Below are positions 18,464-25,692 of a DNA stretch of 64,000 nucleotides, in pieces. Positions within the stretch are counted from its first letter, which is position 1. Every line of letters begins with the position of its first letter. Under the pieces are notes generated by a model. The model worked only from the letters and a program-made list of their open reading frames with translations, was not told where the DNA came from and did no database searches. Both the position numbers and the translations under genes were made by a program. The stretch comes from Stenotrophomonas mori (lineage in GTDB: Bacteria > Pseudomonadota > Gammaproteobacteria > Xanthomonadales > Xanthomonadaceae): the NCBI RefSeq assembly GCF_023556335.1, contig NZ_JAIKTS010000001.1, positions 1-64,000 of the forward strand, in the 5' to 3' direction.

Positions 18464-18612
18464 CGGCAGGACATGGCAATACGTGCACTGTCTGGATGAC
18501 GGTCACGCGGAGTACCCCGGAAGGGCCAGGAGGCTGGGGAGAGGCAGGATGCCTACAGGGATGTGAACTCGCCCGGTGTTGCACAGTGACGTGCAGCCGG
18601 GCGAACTTTTTT
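18464..18612 (+). ncRNA. candidate GGA-rich CsrA/RsmA-binding RNA (3' UTR of comEA or separate sRNA)
   Basis: Eight GGA motifs occur at 18469, 18494, 18509, 18519, 18529, 18538, 18547 and 18559, directly upstream of a strong terminator. Three can be shown in small hairpin loops: GTC-TGGAT-GAC (18489-18500 region), AGGCA-GGA-TGCCT (18542-18554) and ACA-GGGA-TGT (18555-18564). The last, CTACAGGGATGT, agrees with 11 of 12 positions of the CsrA SELEX consensus RUACARGGAUGU. This is the architecture of RsmY/RsmZ/CsrB sponge RNAs. No good promoter or GacA-type upstream box was seen, so it may be released from the comEA transcript. It contains no credible ORF. The function is inferred from motifs only. 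Confidence 0.5.
18569..18612 (+). terminator. intrinsic terminator after comEA / candidate sRNA
   Basis: The stem TCGCCCGG..TGCAC / GTGCA..CCGGGCGA, about 13 bp with a small bulge and an AGTGAC loop, is followed by AACTTTTTT. It is one of the clearest intrinsic terminators in the window. Confidence 0.88.
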
Positions 18613-18890
18613 GGGGCGCTTCCCCCGCCGTGGATAGGGTCTGTGCGGGGGCGCATCCCGTGCCTCCCGGCACCGTGGCGGTGCCCGTGGCCCAGGCTCC
18701 AGGCCCCGGCGGGCAGGTCCGCGACAGGCGCCGCTGCCGCATTCCCCGGGTCCCGGCGCTGCGGGGGCGGCCGCAACCGGGCCGGACGCAGGCCGGCCGG
18801 TGACCGCCGACGCCCCGGGGACGGTGGCGCCCGGCTGCGGGCCGGCGCGGACGTGCGCTACGCTGGGGCTCCCCCCGCGTGGACGTGGCG
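18613..18890 (+). other. non-coding stretch upstream of L,D-transpeptidase gene
   Basis: GC-rich sequence with no credible ORF. It contains CGG/GGC-rich short inverted repeats but nothing recognisable as a promoter or repeat family. The promoter of the transpeptidase gene at 18891 should lie in its last 100 bp. Confidence 0.4.
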
Positions 18891-19937
18891 ATGGCTGGAA
18901 ACAGGAAGGGCTGGAGAGGGCGTGTCCTGGCGATGCTGGGCGGCCTGGCGCTGGCGATGGCGGTGCCGCTCGCGGCGCAACCGGCATCGGCGGACGGCGA
19001 TCCGCTGGCGCTGAGGCCGGGGCAGTACCTCTGGCACCCGGAAATATCGCCGGCCGGCCCGATCGTGCTGGTGGTCAGCCTGGACGAGCAGCGCGCCTAC
19101 GCCTACCGCAACGGCATCGCCATCGGCATGACCACCATCAGCTCGGGCAAGCCCAGGCATGAGACGCCGACGGGTGTCTTCACGATCCTGCAGAAGAACA
19201 AGGATCACCGCTCGAACCTCTACAACAACGCGCCGATGCCCTACATGCAGCGGCTGACCTGGGACGGCATCGCCCTGCATGGCGGGTCCCTGCCCGGTTA
19301 TCCGGCCTCGCACGGCTGCGTGCGCCTGCCCCAGGCCTTCGCGCAGAAGCTGTTCGCCGAGACCCGCCGTGGCGACACCGTGGTGGTCGCCGATGCCAAG
19401 AGCTCGCCCATGACCCTGGTGTACCCGGCGGTGCTGGCCCCGGTCAGTGCGCGCGGCGCGCCGCTGGCGCCGCTGCCGGAGGCACCGGAGCCGTACTGGG
19501 ACGACAGCCTGTCGCCGCAGGGGCAGGTGGGCATCCTGGTCAGCCTGCATGACCGCCGTATCTACGTGCTGCGCGACGGTGTGCCGATCGCCGAATCGCC
19601 GATCGGCCTGGACGGCCTGCCGGCGCTGGACGGCACCACGCTGTTCGTGATGGGGCAGGAAATGGATGACCGGCCCAGTCCGCTGGATCCGCAGCGCCGC
19701 CGCCACCGCTGGACCGCCTATCCGCTGCTCGGCGAGTCCGGTGTCGGGATGCCGGACCTGCTGGAGCAGCCGACGCTGCCGGTGCAGCTGCCGGCCGATT
19801 TCGCCCGCCGCCTGTACGATGTGCTGGTGCCGGGCACCACCCTGCTGGTCACCCGCCTGCCGGCGGTCCGCCCGGCCGAGGCCGGGGCGGACCTGCAGCC
19901 GCTGCTGGAGTCCGAGCCGCCCGCCGCCGTCCCCTGA
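18891..19937 (+). CDS. L,D-transpeptidase (YkuD domain)
   Basis: 348 residues from the ATG at 18891 (a GTG 12 nt earlier is possible). An N-terminal signal peptide (GRVLAMLGGLALAMAVPLAA) is followed by the YkuD domain at about 48-170: VVSLDEQRAYAYRNGIAIG, HETPTGVFTI, ALHGGSLPGYPASHGCVRL. The catalytic Cys is at residue 143 in SHGCVR. A second, degenerate YkuD-like half seems to follow (VGILVSLHDRRIYVLRDGVP) without an active-site Cys. The enzyme forms or remodels 3-3 peptidoglycan cross-links, or attaches proteins, in the periplasm. The next gene, 11 bp downstream, encodes a different transpeptidase family. Confidence 0.9.
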   Translation: MAGNRKGWRGRVLAMLGGLALAMAVPLAAQPASADGDPLALRPGQYLWHPEISPAGPIVLVVSLDEQRAYAYRNGIAIGMTTISSGKPRHETPTGVFTILQKNKDHRSNLYNNAPMPYMQRLTWDGIALHGGSLPGYPASHGCVRLPQAFAQKLFAETRRGDTVVVADAKSSPMTLVYPAVLAPVSARGAPLAPLPEAPEPYWDDSLSPQGQVGILVSLHDRRIYVLRDGVPIAESPIGLDGLPALDGTTLFVMGQEMDDRPSPLDPQRRRHRWTAYPLLGESGVGMPDLLEQPTLPVQLPADFARRLYDVLVPGTTLLVTRLPAVRPAEAGADLQPLLESEPPAAVP

Positions 19938-19948
19938 GTCCGCCCGCC

Positions 19949-20653
19949 ATGAAGTTCCCGTTCCGCGCCTGCCTGCTGTTGCCCTGTTTGCTGCTCCTGC
20001 CGCTCACCCCGCGGGCCGCGCCGGTGGCCGAGGAGGCAGCGCCGCTGGTCGAGCGGCTGGCAGCGGCGGCACCGGCGGCCGACCGCAAGGTGCTGGCGCT
20101 GGCGGCGCGCGCGATGTCCTGCGCCCTGCAGCGCCGCGAACCCGGCGTGGACCCGCTGCGGCTGGGCGTGATCGACTATTCGCGGCCCTCGACCGAGCCG
20201 CGCCTGTGGGTGTTCGACCTGGCGCGGCACACGCTGCTGTTCGAGGAATGGGTGGCGCATGGCCGCAACAGCGGCGAGAACCTCACCCGCACCTTCTCCA
20301 ACCGCGAGGGCAGCTACATGTCCAGTCTGGGCGCGTTCGTCGCCCAGGAGACCTACCGCGGCGGCAACGGCTACTCGCTGCGCCTGCGCGGGCTCGAGCC
20401 CGGCTACAACGACCAGGCCCGCGAGCGCGCCATCGTGATCCATGGCGCGCCCTACGTGAACCCGGTCGCCGCCCGCCTGCAGGGGCGTCTGGGACGCAGC
20501 CTGGGCTGCCCGGCGGTGCGGCCGGCGGTGGCCCGGCCGCTGATCGACAGCCTGCGCGACGGCACCCTGGTGTTCGCCTACTTCCCCGATCCGGACTGGC
20601 TGCAGCACTCGCGGCTGCTGGAAGGCCACTGCGGGCAACTGGCCGCGCGCTGA
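19949..20653 (+). CDS. L,D-transpeptidase of the YkuD_2 family
   Basis: 234 residues with a signal peptide (MKFPFRACLLLPCLLLLPL, cleavage near RAA-P). The body matches the murein L,D-transpeptidase catalytic-domain family YkuD_2: GVIDYSRPSTEPRLWVFDLA, VAHGRNSGENLT, FSNREGSYMSSLGAFV, IVIHGAPYVNP, and the active-site block GRSLGCPAVRP with Cys187 and the catalytic His in IHGAPYV. It is periplasmic. Being 11 bp downstream of a YkuD enzyme, it probably acts in the same cell-wall process; the precise reaction (cross-linking, or a carboxypeptidase side reaction) is not evident. Confidence 0.85.
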   Translation: MKFPFRACLLLPCLLLLPLTPRAAPVAEEAAPLVERLAAAAPAADRKVLALAARAMSCALQRREPGVDPLRLGVIDYSRPSTEPRLWVFDLARHTLLFEEWVAHGRNSGENLTRTFSNREGSYMSSLGAFVAQETYRGGNGYSLRLRGLEPGYNDQARERAIVIHGAPYVNPVAARLQGRLGRSLGCPAVRPAVARPLIDSLRDGTLVFAYFPDPDWLQHSRLLEGHCGQLAAR

Positions 20654-20954
20654 GCGGCGGCCCGGCATTGCCGCGCCTGCCTGGCGGTGGCCCGCGCGGT
20701 CGGTGCGGGTTGTTCCCTGCCCTGTGCCTTGAGCCTGTGCGGCGCAGGCCCTGCCCCGGTCCGGGCAGGCGCGCTCGCCGGCATGCCTGACGCACCTGCC
20801 GGTGGGCCGGGGCCGGCCTGGTCCGTGGACCCTCTGTCCGCTCCCGGCGCTCCGCGCCTCCGGACGACCCGCGTGCCGGGGGCGGTCCGGGGCCTCTGCG
20901 CCGTCGGCGGGGCCGGCCGCCGGCCGGCATCGCCGACGGAGGCCTGCGCCGGTC
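20654..20954. other. 300-bp GC-rich gap between convergent genes
   Basis: Lies between the stop codons of the YkuD_2 gene and the GntP gene. It holds several short GC inverted repeats (for instance GCCGGCCGCCGGCCGGC near 20919) but no T-tract terminator, ORF or array repeat that I can support. Confidence 0.4.
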
Positions 20955-22361
20955 TCAGACCAGGCCGGTGGCGTAGTACACGGCGATGATCGCGAACACC
21001 GCCAGGGTCTTGATCAGGGTGATCGCGAAGATGTCCTTGTAGGACTGGCGATGGGTGAGGCCGGTGACCGCCAGCACGGTGATGACCGCGCCGTTGTGCG
21101 GCAGCGTGTCCATGCCGCCGGACGCCATCGCCGCCACGCGGTGCAGCACGTCCATCGGGATGCCGGCGGCCTGCGCGTTGGCGATGAAGCTGTCGGCCAT
21201 CGCCGCCAGCGCGATGCTCATGCCGCCCGAGGCCGAACCGGTGATGCCGGCCATGGCGGTGACCGAGATGGCTTCGTTGACCAGCGGGTTGGGAATCGAC
21301 CCCAGGGCGTTGGCCACCACCAGGAAGCCGGGCAGGGCGGCGATCACCGCACCGAAGCCGTATTCCGAGGCGGTGTTCATCGAGGCCAGCATGGCGCCGC
21401 CGATGGCCGATCTGGTGCCCTCGGCGAACGCGGCCACCACCGGCTTCCAGGCGAAGGCGATCACGCTGAGGATGCCCAGCAGCAGCGCGCCCTGTACCGC
21501 CCAGATGGCGGCGACCTTGGAGACTTCCTGCACCACCGGCGCCGGGTTACCGATCACCGCCGGCACGAACGCCTGGCTTTCGCCGTAGAACCCCGGAATC
21601 CAGCGGGTGAACAGGAAATTGGCCACACCCACCAGCAGCAGCGGCAGCACCGCCACCAGCGGATGCGCGAGGCGCTCGCCCTGGAACGGTTCGGGTTCGT
21701 TGCGCAGTTCCTCGTGGGTGCCGGAATAGCCCTCGCCCTTGGCGATGGCGACCCGGCGACGCCACTCCAGGTAGCTCATGCCCAGGATCAGGATCACCGC
21801 GGTGCCGATCACGCCCAGCCACGGTGCGGCCCAGCCGGTGGTGCCGAAGAACGCGGTCGGGATGATGTTCTGGATCTGCGGCGTGCCCGGCAGCGCGTCC
21901 ATGGTGAAGGTGAAGGCGCCCAGCGCGATGGTGCCGGGAATCAAGCGCTTGGGGATGTCGCTCTGGCGGAACAGCTCGGCGGCGAACGGGTAGACCGCGA
22001 ACACCACCACGAACAGCGACACCCCGCCATAGGTCAGCAGGGCGCAGACCAGCACGATGGACAGCATCGCCCGCTGCGCACCGACCAGCCGGATGGTCGC
22101 GCTCACGATCGACCGGGAAAAGCCGGAGATCTCGATCAGCTTGCCGAACACCGCGCCCAGCAGGAACACCGGGAAATACAGCTTCAGGAAGCCGACCATC
22201 TTGTCCATGAACAGGCCGGTGAACATCGGCTGCACCAGGGACGGGTCGGTCAACAGCACCGCACCGAGCGCCGCCACCGGGGCGAACAGGATCACGCTGT
22301 AGCCGCGGTAGGCCACGAACATCAGGAAGCACAGTGCCGCCAACACGATCAGAAACGACAT
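20955..22361 (-). CDS. GntP-family permease, candidate 3-hydroxybutyrate transporter
   Basis: 468 residues from the ATG at 22361, with GGGGAG 8 nt upstream. It has about twelve hydrophobic helices. Family blocks are present: LKLYFPVFLLGAVFGKLIEISG, ALLTYGGVSLFVVVFAVYPF, GAFTFTMDALPGTPQIQN and the C-terminal ASGGMDTLPHNGAVITVLAVTG. GntP permeases import gluconate or other hydroxy-acids; relatives of this branch (for example the Pseudomonas permease next to bdhA) take D-3-hydroxybutyrate. That substrate is favoured here because the divergent promoter region shares a 22-bp element with the hydroxybutyrate genes at 32-35 kb. Gluconate or another acid cannot be excluded. Confidence 0.85.
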   Translation of the reverse strand: MSFLIVLAALCFLMFVAYRGYSVILFAPVAALGAVLLTDPSLVQPMFTGLFMDKMVGFLKLYFPVFLLGAVFGKLIEISGFSRSIVSATIRLVGAQRAMLSIVLVCALLTYGGVSLFVVVFAVYPFAAELFRQSDIPKRLIPGTIALGAFTFTMDALPGTPQIQNIIPTAFFGTTGWAAPWLGVIGTAVILILGMSYLEWRRRVAIAKGEGYSGTHEELRNEPEPFQGERLAHPLVAVLPLLLVGVANFLFTRWIPGFYGESQAFVPAVIGNPAPVVQEVSKVAAIWAVQGALLLGILSVIAFAWKPVVAAFAEGTRSAIGGAMLASMNTASEYGFGAVIAALPGFLVVANALGSIPNPLVNEAISVTAMAGITGSASGGMSIALAAMADSFIANAQAAGIPMDVLHRVAAMASGGMDTLPHNGAVITVLAVTGLTHRQSYKDIFAITLIKTLAVFAIIAVYYATGLV

Positions 22362-22425
22362 CCACGGCTCCCCGGGGCAGACACGATGCCGGGCAGTATC
22401 CGCAGCGGTCCCGGCGCGGCCCACT

Positions 22426-22447
22426 GTACGAACGGACGATGCGCCGC
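22426..22447. promoter_or_regulatory. shared operator-like element, GntP permease / TonB receptor promoter
   Basis: Starts GTACGAACGGACGATG. It matches 19 of 22 positions of the element at 32918. On the plus strand a TACCGT -10-like hexamer begins 22 nt after the 16-bp core, towards the receptor gene. On the minus strand a GATACT hexamer occupies positions 26-31 from the core, towards the permease gene. The core starts 65 bp from the permease ATG. The binding protein is inferred to be the LuxR-type regulator at 31302. Confidence 0.55.
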
Positions 22448-22525
22448 GGCCCGGCCGGCCGCTACCGTGCGCAGCATGGGCGGCATCCGTGTGCCGTCGT
22501 GTCATGCCCGGGAGGAGGGAGACCA

Positions 22526-24763
22526 ATGAAGCGCAAGTATCTGTGCATGGCCGTGGGCTGTGCGTTGCTGGCCCCGGCCGTGTTCGCCCAGGCCCGGCAG
22601 CCGGCGGCTCCGACCGCCACGCCGCAGGCCACGCAGCTGGACGAGGTCACCGTGACCGCACGCCGCCGCGCCGAGTCCATCCAGGACGTGCCGGTGGCGG
22701 TGTCGGCCTTCGGCGAGGAGCAGCTCAAGGACCTGCAGGCCGCGACCGTGGAAGGCCTGCAGGGCGCGGTGCCGAACATGAACATCGCCCAGGGCCGCGG
22801 CTCGGCCAACAGCGTCAACGTCGCCATCCGCGGCATCGGCCAGCCCGACGCCCTGCAGACCTTCGACCCCGGCGTGGGCATGTACGTGGACGACGTCTAC
22901 TACTCGCGCATCAACGGCGCGCTGTTCTCGCTGTTCGACATCCAGCAGCTGGAAGTGCTGCGCGGCCCGCAGGGCACGCTGTACGGCAAGAACTCCACGG
23001 GCGGTGCGATCAAGCTGACCACCAAGGATCCGTTCGACAACCAGGGCGGCGCGGTGGAGCTCACCGCCGGCGACTACGGCCGCTTGGAAGGCCGCGTCTA
23101 CGCCTCGGGCCAGCTCAGCGATACCGTGGCCGGAAGCATCGCCGGCGCCAAGATCACCAACGACGGCCATGTCAGGGACGCCGGCACCGGCAAGCGCTAC
23201 AACGACGACGACACCGGGGCGCTGCGCGTCAAGCTGGCCTTCAACCCGGCCGACAATTTCCGCGCCACCCTGTCGCTGGATACCACCCGGCAGGATGCGG
23301 CGCTGACCATGGGCCGGCCGATGGCCGACCTGCGCCAGACCGACCTGGCGCTGGGCACGGTGGTGCTCAAGCCGGCCGAGACCGGCAAGTGGGACCGCCG
23401 CGTCCGCACCTCGTTCAAGGACGGCCAGGGCCAGTACCTGCGGCACTCCGGCGCGGCGCTGGCGATGGACTGGGACATCGACGGGCAGTGGACGCTGAAG
23501 AGCATCAGCGCCTACCGCAAGCTCAAGACCCGCTCCTTCATCGACATCGACGCCTCCGAGTACGAACTGGGCGATGTGCTGGTCGCGCTGGACCAGAACC
23601 AGAAGAGCCAGGAGTTCCAGCTGCACTACGACAACGGCTCCAGCCTGCATGCCACCTTCGGCGCGTACTACATGCAGGAGAACGTGCCGTCCTACCAGGA
23701 GGCCTACGCCGACGACCTGTTCGCGCTGCTGGGCACGCCCATTCCCTTCCTGCGCACCATCGACGACGACCTGCGGACCACCTCCACCGCCGCCTTCGCC
23801 CACCTCAACTGGGAGTTCGCGCCGAGCTGGACGGTGGCCGCCGGGGTGCGCTGGACCAAGGACAAGAAGGACTACGAACGCTCCACCAGTACCTTCTGGG
23901 GCGCGCCGATGACCGCGCTGGACGAGACTGTCGCCTTCGCCGCCAAGGCCTCGTGGACCGCGGTGACGCCCTCGCTCAGCCTGCAGAAGGCCTTCGGTGA
24001 CAACCTGATGGGCTACCTGTCGGCCAACCGCGGCTTCAAGTCCGGCGGTTTCAACGGCCGCGCCAACAGCGTGTACGACACCCAGCACGCCAAGTTCGAT
24101 CCGGAATACGTATGGACCTACGAGCTGGGCCTGAAGGGCAGCTCCGCCGACCACCGCTTCCGCGGCAGCGCCGCGGCGTTCTACAGCAACTACAGCGATT
24201 TCCAGGCGCGGGTCTCCCAGGACGTGGGCACGTTCCCGGTGTTGAACGCGGCCAAGCTCAACATCAAGGGCATCGAACTGGAAGGCAGTGCGCTGCTGGG
24301 CGAGGCCACCACGCTGAGCGCCCAGCTCGGCTGGATGGACGCCAAGTACGACCGGTTCGAGGATTTCCGGCTGGATCCTTCCTATCCGGGCTTCGACCCG
24401 GATGTGAGCCACGACCATGTGCCGTTCTCGCCGGACTGGACCGCGCGCGTGGCCCTGCAGCACGTGGTCGCGCTGGGCGACCACGGCAGCCTGACCTTCG
24501 GCGGCGACGTTTCCTACCGCGGCAAGACCTGGTTGAGCGTGGACAACCGCGCGGTGCTGAGCCAGGACGCCTATACCCTGGTCGGACTCTATGGCGTGTG
24601 GGACTCGCCGCAGCTGGTCTGGCAGGTACGCGCCGGCGTGCGCAACCTGACCGACAAGCAGTACAAGACCGAAGGCCAGGAGTTCGCCAGCGTCGGCAAC
24701 ATCCAGACCGCCTACTACGGCCTGCCGCGCAACGGCTACGTATCGCTGCGCTACAACTTCTGA
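22526..24763 (+). CDS. TonB-dependent outer-membrane receptor
   Basis: 745 residues with signal peptide MKRKYLCMAVGCALLAPAVFAQ. The TonB box-like TQLDEVTVTARRR and plug domain follow (SIQDVPVAVSAFGEEQL; NVAIRGIGQPDALQTFDPGV; LEVLRGPQGTLYGKNSTGGAI). The 22-strand barrel ends in GYVSLRYNF with a terminal Phe. A strong SD GGAGGAGGG precedes the ATG. The plug type is that of the Caulobacter/xanthomonad receptors that import organic nutrients rather than siderophores. It is divergent from the GntP permease across a 164-bp region bearing the shared element, which suggests that both handle the same substrate, possibly hydroxybutyrate oligomers. The ligand is inferred only. Confidence 0.9.
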   Translation: MKRKYLCMAVGCALLAPAVFAQARQPAAPTATPQATQLDEVTVTARRRAESIQDVPVAVSAFGEEQLKDLQAATVEGLQGAVPNMNIAQGRGSANSVNVAIRGIGQPDALQTFDPGVGMYVDDVYYSRINGALFSLFDIQQLEVLRGPQGTLYGKNSTGGAIKLTTKDPFDNQGGAVELTAGDYGRLEGRVYASGQLSDTVAGSIAGAKITNDGHVRDAGTGKRYNDDDTGALRVKLAFNPADNFRATLSLDTTRQDAALTMGRPMADLRQTDLALGTVVLKPAETGKWDRRVRTSFKDGQGQYLRHSGAALAMDWDIDGQWTLKSISAYRKLKTRSFIDIDASEYELGDVLVALDQNQKSQEFQLHYDNGSSLHATFGAYYMQENVPSYQEAYADDLFALLGTPIPFLRTIDDDLRTTSTAAFAHLNWEFAPSWTVAAGVRWTKDKKDYERSTSTFWGAPMTALDETVAFAAKASWTAVTPSLSLQKAFGDNLMGYLSANRGFKSGGFNGRANSVYDTQHAKFDPEYVWTYELGLKGSSADHRFRGSAAAFYSNYSDFQARVSQDVGTFPVLNAAKLNIKGIELEGSALLGEATTLSAQLGWMDAKYDRFEDFRLDPSYPGFDPDVSHDHVPFSPDWTARVALQHVVALGDHGSLTFGGDVSYRGKTWLSVDNRAVLSQDAYTLVGLYGVWDSPQLVWQVRAGVRNLTDKQYKTEGQEFASVGNIQTAYYGLPRNGYVSLRYNF

Positions 24764-24924
24764 AGTGCCTGCGGGGCCGGGCGGGATATCCCGCCCACGC
24801 CGCCGGCGGCAGCGATCGTCGGCGCGGTGGTGCCGGGCGGTGCCCGGCGCCACCGGGAAAGGCCCGGCGCAGCGTCGCGCGTACAGGCTTCCGACACGCC
24901 ATGGCCGGCCGTCAGAGAGAGCGT
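24764..24924. other. degenerate repeat-bearing gap after the TonB receptor gene
   Basis: Non-coding. It contains an eroded REP-like palindrome around 24830-24860 (GTGCCGGGCGG / TGCCCGGCGCCAC) before the regular array begins at 24925. Confidence 0.4.
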
Positions 24925-25548
24925 GTAGAGCGGAGCCCCGCTCCGCGGTGGCTTTCCCGGTGAGGCCGCTACCCAAAACGGCGGACGCGTCGGCAAGGCC
25001 CCGCCGGGCGGGGCCCGGCGCTACAGGGGAGGTGAGGGTTGCGGGATTCCAATGGCGCCGTGGCCGGCTGCGGGAAATGTCCTGTAGAGCGGAGCCCTGC
25101 TCCGCTGTGGCCGTCCCACGGATGCCGCCGTCGACGCTGGCAGGTGCGCGCACCAGGCAGGTCGGCAAGGCCCCGCCGGGCGGGGCCCGGCGCTACAGGG
25201 GAGGTGGGGGTTGCGGGATTCCAATGGCGCCGTGGCCGGTTGCGGGAAATGCCCTGTAGAGCGGAGCCCCGCTCCGCTGTGGCCTTCCCGCGGATGCCGC
25301 CGTCGACGCTGGCCGGTGCGCGCACCAGGCAGGTCGGCAAGGCCCCGCCGGGCACGGCCCGGCGCTACAGGGGAGGTGAGGGTTGCGGGATTCCAATGGC
25401 GCCGTGGCCAGCTGCGGGAAATGCCGTGTAGAGCGGAGCCGCGCTCCGCTGTGGCCGTTCCGCGGATGCCGCCGTCGACGCTGGCCGGTGCGCGGACCGG
25501 GCAGGTCGGCCGGGCCCCCGCCGGGCAGGGCCCGGCGCTACAGGGGCC
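24925..25548. repeat. GTAG-type REP array 2 (four long units)
   Basis: GTAG-headed palindromes (GTAGAGCGGAGC..GCTCCGC) start at 24925, 25084, 25256 and 25428, so the unit is 159 and then twice 172 bp. Each unit continues through a conserved non-palindromic stretch (GGATGCCGCCGTCGACGCTGG, then CACCAGGCAGGTCGG). It then holds the inverted partner palindrome ending GGCCCGGCGCTACAGGG, and a linker GGTTGCGGGATTCCAATGGC. The linkers differ from those of arrays 1 and 3 while the palindrome pair is shared, so each array seems to have been amplified locally. It lies between the TonB receptor gene and the kinase gene. Confidence 0.85.
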
Positions 25549-25692
25549 TGCGGGCTGCGGCACGGGTGCAACGGAGGCGGATGGGGTGTCCAGGCGGCGG
25601 GGTGTGGTTTCCAGGGCCGGTGGCGGCTACGGCTCCTTTTCGCCGGTGGCGCGCCGTATCCTGCGCGCCATGCACACGGGGAACGCGTCCGC
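25549..25692 (+). other. non-coding leader of the hybrid kinase gene
   Basis: About 140 bp following array 2. No convincing -35/-10 pair was found; CCGTATCC at 25654-25661 is the best -10-like site. The shared GTACGAA element seen in the hydroxybutyrate promoters is absent here. Confidence 0.3.

Noticed and set aside
20654..20954. Terminator between the transpeptidase and GntP genes
   Set aside because: Several GC hairpins are possible but none has a T-run or a clean long stem.
22526..24763. Siderophore receptor for the TonB protein next to the GntP permease
   Set aside because: No Fur-like box precedes it and its plug resembles nutrient receptors; the shared element points to another substrate.
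24925..25548. Repetitive open frames in REP array 2 with a recurring PASVDGG peptide
   Set aside because: They arise because the repeat unit lacks stops in some frames; they have no start signals and follow the palindromes.
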